In this document: piece by piece, positions 46,489 to 57,182 of the stretch
Position numbering within the stretch: the first letter of the stretch is position 1
Layout: each line of letters starts with the position of its first letter
Source of the DNA: Avena insularis
Taxonomy: Eukaryota > Streptophyta > Magnoliopsida > Poales > Poaceae
DNA: 64,000 nucleotides
Direction of reading: 5' to 3'
Assembly: GCA_023614405.1 (NCBI GenBank)
Contig: CM042685.1
Location: 85,736,684 to 85,800,683, forward strand
Translations under genes and position numbers: made by a program
The notes under the pieces: model-generated
Seen by the model: the letters and a program-made list of their open reading frames with translations, nothing else
Told to the model about the DNA's origin: nothing
Database searches by the model: none

Positions 46489-48498
46489 CGAAGGGTAGAA
46501 TTAGGAATATGGAATATTGCATGCATCCATTTGTGAAAATGTGGGTAAAATTTTCTCCAAATAAAAACCTTAAGTGATCAATGTTTCTTTCATACTTTGA
46601 GATTAGGTTTAGTCTTAAAGGATGATTGTTATAAACTTCGAGATGATCTTTAAGGAGTTATGTGTTTTAAAATGAATTTGAATTTTAAACTTGAGTGTTT
46701 GAGTTATAATTCAAATAAATTAGGAATAAGTTTTGAATCTTAATTTAATTAAGAACCAAGTATTATAACTTAAATTCTATCCAAAGAAAAACAATAATGA
46801 ATATGTAACTTATTTCATATTATCAATATATAAACAAGTTACATATGAAACTATTTTCAAACTTCACAATTTACAAAAGAATAAAGAATAAGACTATTCT
46901 TTATTAATAATAATATAATCTTTATAACAATTGAATAAAATAAAGATTACAAAAATAATAAAAATAAAATTACAAAAGTATGAAGAAGATTACAAAGGAC
47001 TATATACTAACTATTCTATAACTAAACCTAAACTAAATCTTCATCTTTATATTTGTACCTGCAAAACAAACAGAAAATATTGAGAGAAATAAAAGATTAG
47101 TGTTAGTATTATTTCTCTCAGATATTTCAGTGAAGTGCACTTGACAAATTCACATTGAGAAGTTTATAAAATTGGGCAAGTTTCACTAATATGAAAGAAT
47201 TCATCTTTCACAAATTTAAAGCCAGAAGTGAAATGACAGCCAAGAGGGACAAATTCACCAGCCAGGTGAAAGTAACCTGGTAAGAGTAAGTTTTAAAATT
47301 CTGAAAATATCCACAACTGCATAGCAAGCACACAGGAAGGACACACACCAACATGCATGTGGTGTGTTGTCAACCCCACAGAATAGCCCGAACTCACAAA
47401 ACCACAAGCACAGCCGTGGGAGGCACTAGTGCATCACTCCACAATTTGCACACAAGAACAGCCAGACTAGACAGCAGCTTATCAAGCACATTAGCCCAAC
47501 CAAACCACCAAGGATCAACCAAGCATCACTAGTATGGTGACATAAGGAGGGGGTTGGATCAGGTGGACAGCAAGATCAAGCCCAGGAGTTAGGAGGAGCA
47601 TGTTAGCTCAAGATCAAGCACAGGAGTCCAGCAAAACCAGATCAAGATCATCATCACCAACTTACTACACCATCATCAGATTTTGTGGTGAGTTTCATAA
47701 AACCTTCACATGATCTAATCATCTTATTCAGAGAGAAGCATGTGTTATTTTATAAAACAAACCCTCAGAAATATCCCAAGTGGGGTGAATCCATCATAGG
47801 GATTTTTAAACTCTAAAAGCAAACAGCAAAGTACCAGAATCCAACCAGAGCTCAGAGCAACATCCTTGCTCTGGTTGTCACACTATATTCTATCATACAT
47901 ATACCTATGATCTATTTCTAGGCACATCCCTAAAGGAAGGGTAGCACCTTTGAAACAAATCTTTGGGATCCATAAAATGATCAAGCTCACTATCATTTTT
48001 TCCAAGCTTTGATTCAATAAAGAATAGCTGGTACCACTACCAGGACTATCTAGATGAGCCAATTTCTATAAGATCTGAATCCCTAAGCCTCAGGCCAACA
48101 TCATTGGTCTTAGGGAATTCAGAGAACAACATCTCTATTTATCTTATAAAGTCAATTTTGTCTTAAGCCTCAAACAACCCAATCAATAGATTAGAGTTAT
48201 TCTGGTATGCCATACCATGATGGTGTGACAAGAACAATCCAATATGAATAAGGAAAGACAGTAAATCATCATAGATTCAGACAATCAACTAACTAATCAT
48301 ATTCCTGTTAACACAGGAATCATAACTAGGATATTACTATGTTACACTTCACTGTTTGAGATCATAATGATCTCAAACCACATGTTAATTTCCAAGCTAA
48401 CAGCACTAAGACAGTAGCTGTATCCTATCATAATCATGACCATGAATCAAATAAACAGTGGAAAGCTATCAAATCATTGGCATGTTTCCCAAACGAAG
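46462..48498 (+). mobile_element. 3' LTR of the chromovirus, truncated
   Basis: TGTAACATCCCAGCATTTAGG matches the start of the 5' LTR, and alignment continues to about 48399 (TTAATTTCCAAGCT). The last ~100 bases before the Tat-like LTR (48400-48498) do not align readily to the 5' LTR at 37516 onward, so this LTR may have an extra segment, or the 5' copy a deletion. The Tat-like element begins at 48499, so the rest of the LTR should lie beyond the window. Confidence 0.85.
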
Positions 48499-48989
48499 TG
48501 ATGGGGATGTGCCTACCGGGGTATACCCAGCAGGACGTTTCCGACTGGCTCAAGACCTGGCGAGTGGGCCTGCAAGACGGCGACTGGATCAAGAACTGGC
48601 GTGGATTCAAGCGACTGGAAGCTGAAGGCCTAGGAGAGTAGATAGGCCCAGTCGGATTAGGTTAAACGAGTACCGAAACCTTAATTGATTCGGTTGAGAT
48701 ATGTAAACCCTAGGGGGAGGTGAGTCTATATAAACCTCCTTACGGGGCGTGTAAACGTACGTTCCATCATCCACCCAAGCGACTCGTTGCCTAGCCGCCG
48801 AGCTCGCCCCATTGTATCTCCATCATAATACAATCTAGCAGGAGTAGGTATTTACCCTCCGGGGGGCCGAACCTGGGTAAAACCCTGTGTCTCCGCCCTC
48901 ATCTCGCACCGCAGATGGTTGGCCGCCCTTGCCCTTTGTTCTACTACTCGCTGCCGATTGCAGCATCTGCCGTGGTCATTCCCACGACA
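48499..48989 (+). mobile_element. 5' LTR of the plus-strand Tat-like Ty3 element
   Basis: Begins TGATGGGGATGTGCCTACC and ends CCCACGACA, 491 bp. A TATA box (CTATATAAAC, 48726) lies before GCGTGTAAACGTACG. The words AGCAGGAGTAGG and GAACCTGGGTAAAACC are shared with the antisense relative at 34839-35338. Inserted in the chromovirus 3' LTR. Confidence 0.85.
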
Positions 48990-48990
48990 G

Positions 48991-49008
48991 TGGCGCCCAC
49001 CGTGGGGC
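48991..49008 (+). other. Primer-binding site, lysine-type tRNA
   Basis: TGGCGCCCACCGTGGGGC differs from the Lys-type PBS TGGCGCCCAACGTGGGGC by one base and lies one base after the LTR end. Confidence 0.85.
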
Positions 49009-49079
49009 CTGGCCGGTCTGGCCGGTGTTCTGCGGCGAGATCCAATCTACTCATCAACGAGTCGGTCTCCACTGGCCGC

Positions 49080-50608
49080 ATGATAGAGATCGGCGAGATG
49101 CTCCAGATCTTGCCGAGCAGCTACGTCCCGGCGGCACGACCCGTCACGCATAGCATGATCTTGCCAGTTGGCATGATCAGCCTCTTCGTCGGCCTCACTG
49201 ACGTCATCGTCTCGGAGGACTTGGCTCGCATCCGCGAGTCGCCGCCACGCGACCGGCTCTCCGAGAACCAGGTCCGCACGATCCATCGCCTCGCCTCCGA
49301 GTACAACTCGGCCCATAGCAACGTGGCCGAAAACTCCGTGGCCGCGGAAGACGCGGCCCTCAACGACGACGCCGACTCGGCGACCCCAGCGTCACTCGCC
49401 GGATCCATCACCGCGGCTTCGCCCGCAGGCTCCATCACCCAGGTCTCCAACGTGGGAGACTTCGAGGATCCCTCCATCCTTGGGATCTTTGACTTTGACT
49501 CCGGGTTGGAAAACTCCGCCGACCTCTGCGAAGGGACCGGTCGCCACGCCACGAACTACATGGCGACCGGCATCGATCCGCCCGAGGATCCCTTCTCCAC
49601 CCTGATCCCTCCCAATGCCACAGCAACGGAGGTCGAGGAACTCCGCCTGAAGCTGGCGGAGGCAGTCCGCAAGGAGCAAGCCGAGCGAAAAAAAATTCGC
49701 CTTGAGCAGGTGACGGCGCAGGAGCTGTCGCGCTACCACCAACAGCGAATCAGGTCGCGCTTGAACCCCACCGTCCAGGGGCGCGCCCTGAACTTCGACG
49801 ACGAGAACGACCCGGCCCACGTGGACGAGCGCGCGATCTACGAGAACGCGCCGCCAAGAGGAAGTGCCCGACCCCCACCAGGGTCGACGATGAACGGCGC
49901 CCCACCTCCACCCAACCGCACACCTCCCAGGGATCAGCCGCGGATAGTGGTCTCCTCACGGGAGCGAGACACGAACGGCCTACCACTGTTCTCCACCCTG
50001 ATGGACAACCTCATGGCAGGTCGAGCAGCGGCCAACAACATCACGGCCACCGGCGACGGCACCCTACAGATCCAGTACGTCAGGGCCCTACTCGTGAAGG
50101 CGGTCGAGCGGCAAAACGCAGGCGCCGACTCGCAGGGTCGGGTGTACTCGCGTTCTTCGGGCAGCACAGCGGCCTCAAGCGGCCGCCCATTGGCGGCAAA
50201 CACCCTCAATTGCCCGCGACCCGAACCGCTGCAGCTCCAACACCGACCCGCGAACGCGGCACTCTCCACCAACGACCCCAGGCCAGCGACCAACTTTGTC
50301 GCCGCCAACGGTCATCCCGTCGAGGCCCGCACCCACATCATCAACAACCAAAGCTGGCGCGCACGCCAGCCCGACGACCTGTGACACACCCTAACCAATC
50401 GTCGCGACGGCGAACCAATTGGGTCTCTAAGCCGACTCGGGCCCCGGTGCTTCGCACCAATGATCCAAGGCGAAAAATATCCGGCGAACTTCAAAGCGCC
50501 GAAGGAAATAGAAAAGTACGACCCCTTGTACGACCCTTCCGTGTGGCTGGACACCTACCTCATGGCAATGGGGATCGCTGGCCACACCGACCTGCTAGCC
50601 GCCCATTA
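49080..50608 (+). pseudogene. gag (5' part) of the Tat-like element, interrupted by CACTA
   Basis: The open frame extends back to an ATG at 48915, but that lies inside the LTR, so ATG 49080 (MIEIGEMLQILPSSYVPAA) is the better start. The protein has an Ala/Ser/Asp-rich N-terminal region, a coiled-coil-like charged helix (TEVEELRLKLAEAVRKEQAE, about residues 185-205), a Pro/Arg-rich linker, and a TGA at 50382-50384. Beyond it the frame continues into the capsid part: RCFAPMIQGEKYPANFKAPK and DPSVWLDTYLMAMGIAGHTD. At 50609 the CACTA transposon cuts the gene right after LLAAHY. The gag resumes at 62080. Tat-lineage elements (RIRE2, Grande) have gags of this layout. Confidence 0.85.
50606..50608. 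repeat. CACTA target-site duplication TTA, left copy
   Basis: TTA precedes CACTACTAG; the same TTA follows the opposite end at 62077-62079. CACTA elements duplicate 3 bp. Confidence 0.95.
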
Positions 50609-50623
50609 CACTACTAGAGAAAA
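50609..50623 (+). repeat. CACTA terminal inverted repeat, left
   Basis: CACTACTAGAGAAAA; perfect inverted match to 62062-62076. Confidence 0.95.
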
Positions 50624-50624
50624 A

Positions 50625-50885
50625 GCCTATGCGAGGCGCACCTAAAAGCTTATGCGAGGCGCATATCATATGCGCCTCTAGCTTCAAGCCTCGGGTATTT
50701 TTTGTGCGAGGTGCATGTGATATGCGCCTCCTATACTTCACATATGCGAGGTGCATATCGATATGCGCCTCGCATATGTGAAGTATAGGAGGCGCATATC
50801 ATATGCGCCTCGCATATGTTTTACAATGCGCCTCGTATATTTATAGTATATGCGCCTCCTATAGTATCCTATATGCGCCTCCGGT
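50625..50885. repeat. CACTA subterminal repeats, left cluster
   Basis: About ten direct and inverted copies of TATGCGAGGCGCATAT and its reverse (ATATGCGCCTCGCATA), some paired as hairpins (GAGGTGCATATCGATATGCGCCTC). In CACTA elements such motifs bind the TNPA-type protein and are needed for transposition. Confidence 0.9.
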
Positions 50886-51184
50886 AATATTTTCGAAATT
50901 CAAGTTTTACAGACCACTATAAATAATAATATATAGATATTCAAATATACAATATAGTCCAGAATACAGTATAAAGAGCCTAGAATTTTTCAGAAACTTG
51001 CAATTTGCCAAAGCATAATAGAACCAACATGAATACAATACATTACACATCAATCATGACATACAAGTTCATACATCAAGTGTTTGTGCCACAAGTTCAC
51101 ATCTCCGAGTACAAGTTCACAATCACATTACACCTTCGAGTACAAGTTCACAATCACATTACAATTCCAACGACGTAGCTCTTC

Positions 51185-51423
51185 CTAGATGAAGTGGAAC
51201 ACATAACCTACCATGAAGAGCAACAAGGTGGTGATCACGAGGAAGTTCCTCCACTTATTCCTTCCATGCCTCCTCCACTTCTCTTCCGCCACCTCTCTAC
51301 TCTCATAGCCTTGGTAGTTGTTGCCCGAGAAGTTGTTCACTTGCTTCTGGCAGTCTTTCCACTCCTCATACACACCTGGAACCCGACCGACGTACACGAC
51401 ATAACACCTCGGCATCTCCTACA
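51185..51423 (-). CDS. Small CACTA-borne protein: RNase H1/viroplasmin-type domain plus membrane segment
   Basis: From ATG 51415 the minus strand encodes 76 residues. Positions 5-46 follow the hybrid-binding fold found at the N-terminus of RNase H1 and in caulimovirus viroplasmin (PF01693): CYVVYVGRVPGVYEEWKDCQ, then QVNNFSGNNYQGYESREVAE. The key signature is Y-V-V-x-x-GRxPGxYxxWxxCxxQV..FSGxxYxGY. A basic stretch (KWRRHGRNKWR) is followed by a hydrophobic segment (NFLVITTLLLFMVGYVF, about 57-73) that looks like a tail anchor. Known domains of this type bind RNA/DNA hybrids or dsRNA. An acceptor-like TGTGTAG|GAG just before the ATG and an exon-like piece ending at a donor (CAGTATGAG|GTACTA, 51606) suggest that one or more upstream exons belong to it. 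No RNase H catalytic domain is near. Role in the transposon is unknown. Confidence 0.6.
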
Positions 51424-51969
51424 CATAATAAAGATGATATTACTTATGTCAGTGGAAAGAAATAGCTAGCAGTTCACAAGATAGAATCATGAATATATAT
51501 ATATATATATATGGGTGCAACAAAATGTAAGAAATCATGTTCTAATCATCGGCATTTCGAAGAAAGGCCAAAAAAAAGCAAAACAAGAATGACTTGGATT
51601 AGTACCTCATACTGACGTTGGGCACGGAAATAATAATGCTCGTTGTTCGATCTTATGCGTCAAGTAGAATATATATGCCCAAATTACTAGTCTACTTGGC
51701 ACACCAGATCCGCCATAACATGGTCTAATCATTGACATTTCAAAGAAACACAAAGAAAGCAAACCACAAGAAGTAGGGAAGCAATGACAAATGAAAAGCA
51801 ACAAGCACTTAAAATAGTTTGTAACACAAATAACTAGCTAGTGTCTCTCACAATCAAGTTCAACGGTTGACGAAACATATTCTAGAGGTTTTTCTAGGCA
51901 AGTTTAACATAGTGATAAGAGGTTACAACACGAGTTCGGAACTAATAGCTAGGTACCTAGGAAATGCAA
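51424..51969. other. Intergenic or intronic CACTA sequence with (TA)n
   Basis: Contains a (TA)10 microsatellite at about 51492-51512 and the probable small exon ending at 51606 on the minus strand. Otherwise no coding block is recognised. Confidence 0.5.
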
Positions 51970-54900
51970 TCATGAAGTCTTCTTTGGCTCTTGAGTCGGC
52001 TTTGGGGGGGCATTGATGAAGTCCGACCGAGTTTTCGCCATTTGCATGAACATCCTGCCGTCACCCTGCTGCGCTAAGCGTTCGTCTATCTCCCTGTTGG
52101 ATGGTGTATAGCCGCCATAGAAGGTTCCTCCGGTTTTTATGACTCCCTGGTACATGATTGTCGCGATCTCCTCCTGGATGTTGAAGAAGTGTTGCCTGAG
52201 GTTGCGAGCCTGTATGCATGCAAGCTTTTCAGCCCACTTCACGAGGTCAGATGGCAGCATTTTGGTCTCCATGTCATTGAAGAACGCCTTCATGTGGTAA
52301 AGGGCGTAGAAGGCATCCTTCCCATCGCCAGCGGTTGCTTGACGCAGTAAACTTCATCGTGTGGCGAACACGTGCGCTACCGAACTTTACATGTGGCCTT
52401 GCCGGTTTGACGCCTCGCTGCGACGTAGCGGTGAGAGCGCCATCAAGAATTTTCTTGATATTGGTGTAGTTTTTTGGATCGCCTTTGCTTGAGTCGAGGT
52501 ACAAGGTTGTTGAGTGTTTCAAATTCAAGCTTATGAGCACACAAATGTCCGATCATCCTCCGTGATGGGATGGTAGGGAAGGAGAATCACATCCTTGTCC
52601 GAGTATGTTTGCGGGAAGTTTGAGAGGTGGTCGCCGGATCTATGGCCTCGGCATCTTCAGACGGTGTCACGCATGAAGTAGGGATCCACTATCTGGATGC
52701 CCGGGATCTTGTCTCTGGTGATCTCCATGGCCATATTGAGGGAGAACAGCCGGACCAGGGTATTGTGCAGTCGAAACCCGTTCAACATGTCAAACAGGTC
52801 GGTATGCCGCACGTAGAAGATATCCCCGAGGGGTACAGTGACGAAGCACGGCATATGAGAAGGCACCTTAGCCTTGAAAACGAGGTACGACTGATCGTTG
52901 TCGCGAATGCGACACTGCTCAATTGTGAGACAGCCATAATGAATAATACGCATATGCGAGCCTGCGACCTCGAGCATCGATTTATACATCATCGGTACAC
53001 CTGCCACGTGCTGCTGATTCCTGGCTTGCCCCACAGCGCCGTCCTGGAAAAGAGGATTTGGATCCTGGCCCCGATCACCCTTAGGCTTCCTTTTGCGACC
53101 CTTCTTGCTCTTTACGGCTTCGGCCACTGCGTTCACCTCACCCACCGTCTTATGGAGGGTGCCGGGGCTGATCAAAGGAACTACTGGCCTTGGAGGCTCG
53201 GTGAAGGGGATAGGTGGCGGCGTCTCCTGACTAGTTGGGAAGAGACGCACCTTGCAAGGGGGTTTCGCTGGTGTTGGTTGGGTCTCGGCAACTTGATGTG
53301 TGCCTGATGGTCCCGGCTCATACAAATCAGAAAACCTTGTGTTAACAAACTGGTCACCATAGTTTGGGTCAATTTCTTCATCATCATCGGGATTCTGTGC
53401 CATGTTGTCCAAGTCTCCCATCTCGATGTCTTCATCATGTGCTGGTTGTGCTGCCTCTAGGGTGATGTTAAGCTGGTCCTCTGTCCCCAAACGGATCTGG
53501 CTCTTCGGCCATAGGTACAAGTATCCGAAACCGGTATTGAGGACCGCTGCCGTGTCCTCATCATCCCATCCTTGAGGTTGAGAGGCAGGTTCCACTTGCT
53601 CGTAGCCCGGAAGCACCATACTGTATTTGACCCTCATCATGTCAGGTGGCATTGTGACATTGTGCATTTTGCGGTTCTCTGGTTGAACAATAGTACCCTT
53701 GGCAACATCCATCAACTGGCCACCCACCCAGTGCATTAGAGTGCAAGGAGTGTCTCCCTGCGAAAGATCGACATGTAGGCCGAGCGTTAGAAAAACAGAG
53801 ATCAAGTCATCGGTGTGGTTGAGACTCCCAACTCTCGCTTTAATTAGTTAGTTACCTTGAGGGCGTCAAACTCGGCCAATGTCGAGGCACCGACGCCGAC
53901 AGGCTTGACCACGCAAGTGGCGGAGTGGCTGCCTGATGGCACGGTGGTGCGGGTCGGCGCCTTAGCCGCAGTGGGCAAGTTAAGCTCTGGAGCTAGAGGA
54001 GTCTCCACCACCACCGGCCCTGCTGGAGGAGTCACCAAAGCCTCCGGCCACGCCACATTGTCCGATTGGGCGCTATAGAGGTTGGGAACCGGTGGCGGCC
54101 CTTGTGCCACCCTTCTGCCACTTGTTGTACTTTTCCATGTAGACGGGAAGGATGGTATTGAGCTTCTCGTTCACTTGTGAATGGACTTGTGTCTGGACTT
54201 GTTCTTGGAACTTTGTCTCGGCAGCCGACACAGCCTTGTTCACGGCATCTTGGACTATATTTGGAAAGGCTTCCACCTGTTCCCTTAGGAGTTTTACCTC
54301 GGCGCTTTCGGCCTTATTGCCCTTCCGCTCCGGGGTGCCATAGTACTCGGACCATGATATGCCGCCAAAGCCGACCACACGACCAGCCGACGGGGCCGCC
54401 AGGGGATCGACACTCTTGGTCCGGTTCAACGCCCTATTAAAAGTTGTGTCCCACATGGCGACAGGCGGTGGCGCTGACCCCTGGGATGAGGAGCTCCTAC
54501 ACTCCTCGTCCTGCGCACAAGGAACACGAAGCATTTGATCAGAAAACTGGACTTCATTGATTAATCATGAATGCAATTAATCGACTTGCATGGAAACTAC
54601 TTACATATTTTTTCATGAAGTCCTTCACCCTCAGAGCAAAGGGGCCGACGGGCTCCGAAGAATAATCAGAACCCCCTTTCGGCTTGGCAAACCGGGCCGT
54701 GACGAAGTTCTTTGCCTGCTCCTCCTTTCTGTCGTCAAAGGGACGTGTCAACCCCTTTGCACGAGCGTCGGCGTCCTCCTTATCCCATTTGGGCCTCGCG
54801 GCTCTATAACCGCCGGAGCCGAGATGGTGGGTAACAATGTTTCGGGATCTCATATTCTTGCCCTTCTCAGTCCTGGCCTTGCCCAAGGTGGAGATACATC

Positions 54901-55555
54901 TGGCCTTGAACACATTGTAGTCTTCTTCCTTGACCAGAGGCTCCTTCTTGATGAGCTCTGGATAACTTAGCTTCTCCTCGAAAATCAGATTCTTCACCCG
55001 AGCCTTCCAATTTGACAAGGCCTTGGTCATCCTCCCGAGGGCATACTTGTTCACCGGATTCCCTTTGAGATTGTCATTATTATACTTGTTTTCCTCATCA
55101 CCCGGGAACGCGTATCTTGCGTGCAGCTTCCAGAAAAGCTGGATGAGGAAACCCTTGTTCTCTTCCGCCTTCAGGTTCTCCATGTTGATCGTGACGGTGT
55201 TCCGGAGGATTGCCGCGAGCTGGTTAGAGTAACCCCCAACAAATTCTTCGGGCTCCAAAGGCGCACCGTTAGGGCTCACGCTTGTGATGATGGACCTTTT
55301 GAGGTCGACCACGATCGGGGTCCGATCCTTCCGATACTTCTTCGATGCACTACCATCGTCTGTAGTAGCTTCACCGCCACCATCAGTGGTAGTGGCGTCG
55401 CCATCGGCGTCCCCCATCTCCTCATTGCCCGACGAGGTATCCTCGTCCTCCTCCATCTCGTCGTCCCGTGGAACAAATTCCGGGGCCTCTAGGGATTCCA
55501 TCTCCGCCTGCTGCTCCCAAAAGGGCTTCTGGCTAGAAGGGCCCGGATCTGACAT
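51970..55555 (-). pseudogene. CACTA ORF1: Transposase_24 (Ptta/En/Spm) gene with C48-peptidase-like C-terminus
   Basis: Starts at ATG 55555 (MSDPGPSSQKPFWEQQAEME), after an acceptor-like TTTAG. Exon 1 ends at GT 54604 (DFMKKY|GTAAGT). It has an acidic N-terminus, then DLKRSIITSVSPNG and the Transposase_24 blocks: ALGRMTKALSNWKARVKNLI and RSRNIVTHHLGSGGYRAARP. Exon 2 starts at 54510 (WDTTFNRALNRTKSVDPLAA, then a coiled coil KLLREQVEAFPNIVQDAVNK). A frameshift occurs near 54110, and the exon ends at 53856 (donor GTAACT). Exon 3 starts at 53757 and includes the Lys/Arg-rich KSKKGRKRKPKGDRG. The C-terminus resembles Ulp1-type peptidases: DPYFMRDTV, stop, DKDVILLPYHPITEDD, frameshift, TTLYLDSSKGDPKNY, frameshift, GKDAFYALYHMKAF, ending at 51970. 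This protein type binds subterminal repeats. The copy is dead. Confidence 0.75.
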
Positions 55556-55609
55556 TTCTAAACACACAAATAAATGAAACTAATAAGCACAAAAATTCAC
55601 AGAAAATTT

Positions 55610-55715
55610 TGGCATGAACTTTGCTAATTTTCTATGTCTAGGAGTGCCAGAAATTCGCCGGAACGGAAATGAATCAACATTCCGGCGAAACATTGGCAAC
55701 TCAAAAGAAAAACCA
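55610..55715 (-). repeat. Duplicated 5' leader, copy ahead of ORF1
   Basis: GAGTGCCAGAAATTCGCCGG through CATTCCGGCGAAACATTGGC is about 87% identical over ~70 bases to 61172-61243, ahead of TNP2. Confidence 0.85.
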
Positions 55716-55740
55716 CAAAAGGATCAACTGCCATCATCAC

Positions 55741-55917
55741 AGCCATTTTGCTGCCAGCATACACAAACACAGCCACTTTTCTGCCAGCATACACAAACAC
55801 ATACATATATCGGATCAGTGCCATACATACACAGAGGCACCAACCCTGTATATATATCATGCTCCAGGCCATACATACACAGAGGCACCAACCCTGTATA
55901 TATCGGATCAGTGCCAA
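55741..55917. repeat. Two short tandem duplications in the ORF1 leader
   Basis: A 30-bp unit (CTGCCAGCATACACAAACAC core) occurs at 55741-55770 and 55771-55800. A second unit with CCATACATACACAGAGGCAC repeats at about 55821 and 55869 (period ~48 bp), each followed by CAACCCTGTATATAT. Confidence 0.9.
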
Positions 55918-56815
55918 GAAGCAAAGCATATGACTAAAAATTCTCAGTCTCGTATCTAGATTTCTCAACAAACTAAAAGCTGGGGAAAAAAATACCAACA
56001 GATCATGATTCTCTATAACCTAACATACTGGAACTAGCAGGGAAGGAAGGATGTGATGTTTCTAAGCTAAATAGAAAGAAAAACAGAGCAAAGGCTAATA
56101 AGTCCATGTAAGCTATACTAGTACTAGACAGGCACTAATTAAATCCCTGTATAGGAATTGAACATATTCTATCATCAGCCTATTCCACCTTCCCACCCCC
56201 TTGCATCCATCCATCCATCCATCCCCCAAAAGGCAGATCCATGGACGATGCAACGAAATGCACCCACACATAACCCCCAAGGAGGATCTCATCAATCTCA
56301 TCGAACCCCACCCAGCGAAAGCTAGCTAGCCAGGCAGCCATCATTTCTGCAGAGAGAGAGAGGAAAAGGGCATAACAACCTGACTGACATGCCACAACCC
56401 AAAGACAAAGTGCAGGCGAGGATAATTACTCGTGGACATGACATGAGGACATCATACGCAACACAGATACTACATACATACGGGAGGTGGATGAATCGAT
56501 GGGGGCTCGTAGTAGTACATGGCGAAGGATAGCGTGTGCATCAGAGACGGAGATGCTGAGAACAGAATACTACTCTGTAGTCTGTAGCCTGTGCCTCGCA
56601 CCGCACACTACTGGCAGAATTTTGCAGCGGTGAAAATGGAACAGCGTCGGCAACGTTTAAAGAGCGAAGAAAACCCTCAATCAAACCCTTGGACCGAAGC
56701 AACTGAAGAAACCATCTGGACTCAATCTCTCGAGGATTACGAGGGGTAAGGAAGAAGGGGGAGTGGTGCTCACCTTGGGGTGCTGAGGACGGAGCGCAGC
56801 AACAGTCGGTCCTCC
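55918..56815. other. Noncoding region upstream of CACTA ORF1
   Basis: Probably leader or intron of ORF1. It has a (CATC)n run at about 56205-56224, a G(AG)n run near 56350, and no recognisable protein. The minus-strand frame 56541-56846 looks like an untranslated first-exon artefact. Confidence 0.4.
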
Positions 56816-57030
56816 ACGAGTGTCGTAGCAACAGCAGGTCCTCCACGAGGCGGGGCGGCGGCGAGCTCCTCCTTCACGGGGACGGCAGCGTCAGGCTCCT
56901 CCTTCACGAGGACGGAGGCGTCGGGCTCCTCCTCCACGGGGCGGCGGCGAGCTCCTCCTTCACGGGGACGGCGCCGTCGGGCTCCTCCTCCACAGGGCGG
57001 CGTCGGGCTCCTCCTCCACAGCGGCGATGA
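56816..57030. repeat. GC-rich minisatellite in the ORF1 promoter/leader
   Basis: Repeated GGCTCCTCCTCCACRGGG / GCGAGCTCCTCCTTCACGGG units (about six, period roughly 30-36 bp) give Ser/Gly/Arg-rich frames on both strands that are not proteins. Confidence 0.8.
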
Positions 57031-57097
57031 CTTTGATCTATCTGAGATATGTGAAGTCGTGTACTAGCTATACTAGCTGTGTGACTTGATGTGTGCC

Positions 57098-57182
57098 GGA
57101 TTATGCGAGGCGCATATCGAAAGTGCGCCTCGTATAATATTACACGAGGCGCATCTGGGCTAAATGCGCCTCGCGTAATATG
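57098..57182. repeat. Internal cluster of CACTA subterminal motifs
   Basis: TATGCGAGGCGCATATCGAA, GTGCGCCTCGTATAAT, ACACGAGGCGCATC and ATGCGCCTCGCGTAAT form two inverted pairs about 5 kb from the right end, upstream of the ORF1-type gene. Confidence 0.9.

Larger units (their letters stand above)
35577..48498 (+). mobile_element. Tekay-type chromovirus (Ty3), 5' LTR complete, 3' LTR truncated
   Basis: The layout is 5' LTR 35577-40163, PBS 40165, an extra ORF 40379-41574, gag 41892-43050, PR-RT-RNase H-integrase-chromodomain 43065-46488, polypurine tract, and a partial 3' LTR from 46462. Domain order and the C-terminal chromodomain assign it to the chromoviruses; the long LTR and sequence style suggest the Tekay/Del clade. 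The coding part has at least seven in-frame stops and three or four frameshifts. Within the first ~120 bases the two LTRs differ at about seven positions, so insertion was not recent. Confidence 0.9.

Noticed and set aside
48915..49079. ATG 48915 as the start of the Tat-like gag
   Set aside because: It lies within the LTR and the frame then crosses the primer-binding site; ATG 49080 gives a start consistent with a gag leader.
50625..50885. CRISPR-like or regulatory hairpin array
   Set aside because: Repeats are inverted as well as direct, spacers are irregular, and they adjoin a CACTA terminal inverted repeat: these are subterminal repeats.
51185..51423. A host RNase H1 gene or an endogenous pararetrovirus
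   Set aside because: Only the small hybrid-binding domain is present. There is no RNase H, RT or viral coat/movement protein nearby, and the gene lies within CACTA boundaries.
54590..55577. Plus-strand frames opposite CACTA ORF1
   Set aside because: They mirror the GC-rich minus-strand exon, which has the recognisable Transposase_24 blocks and splice sites.
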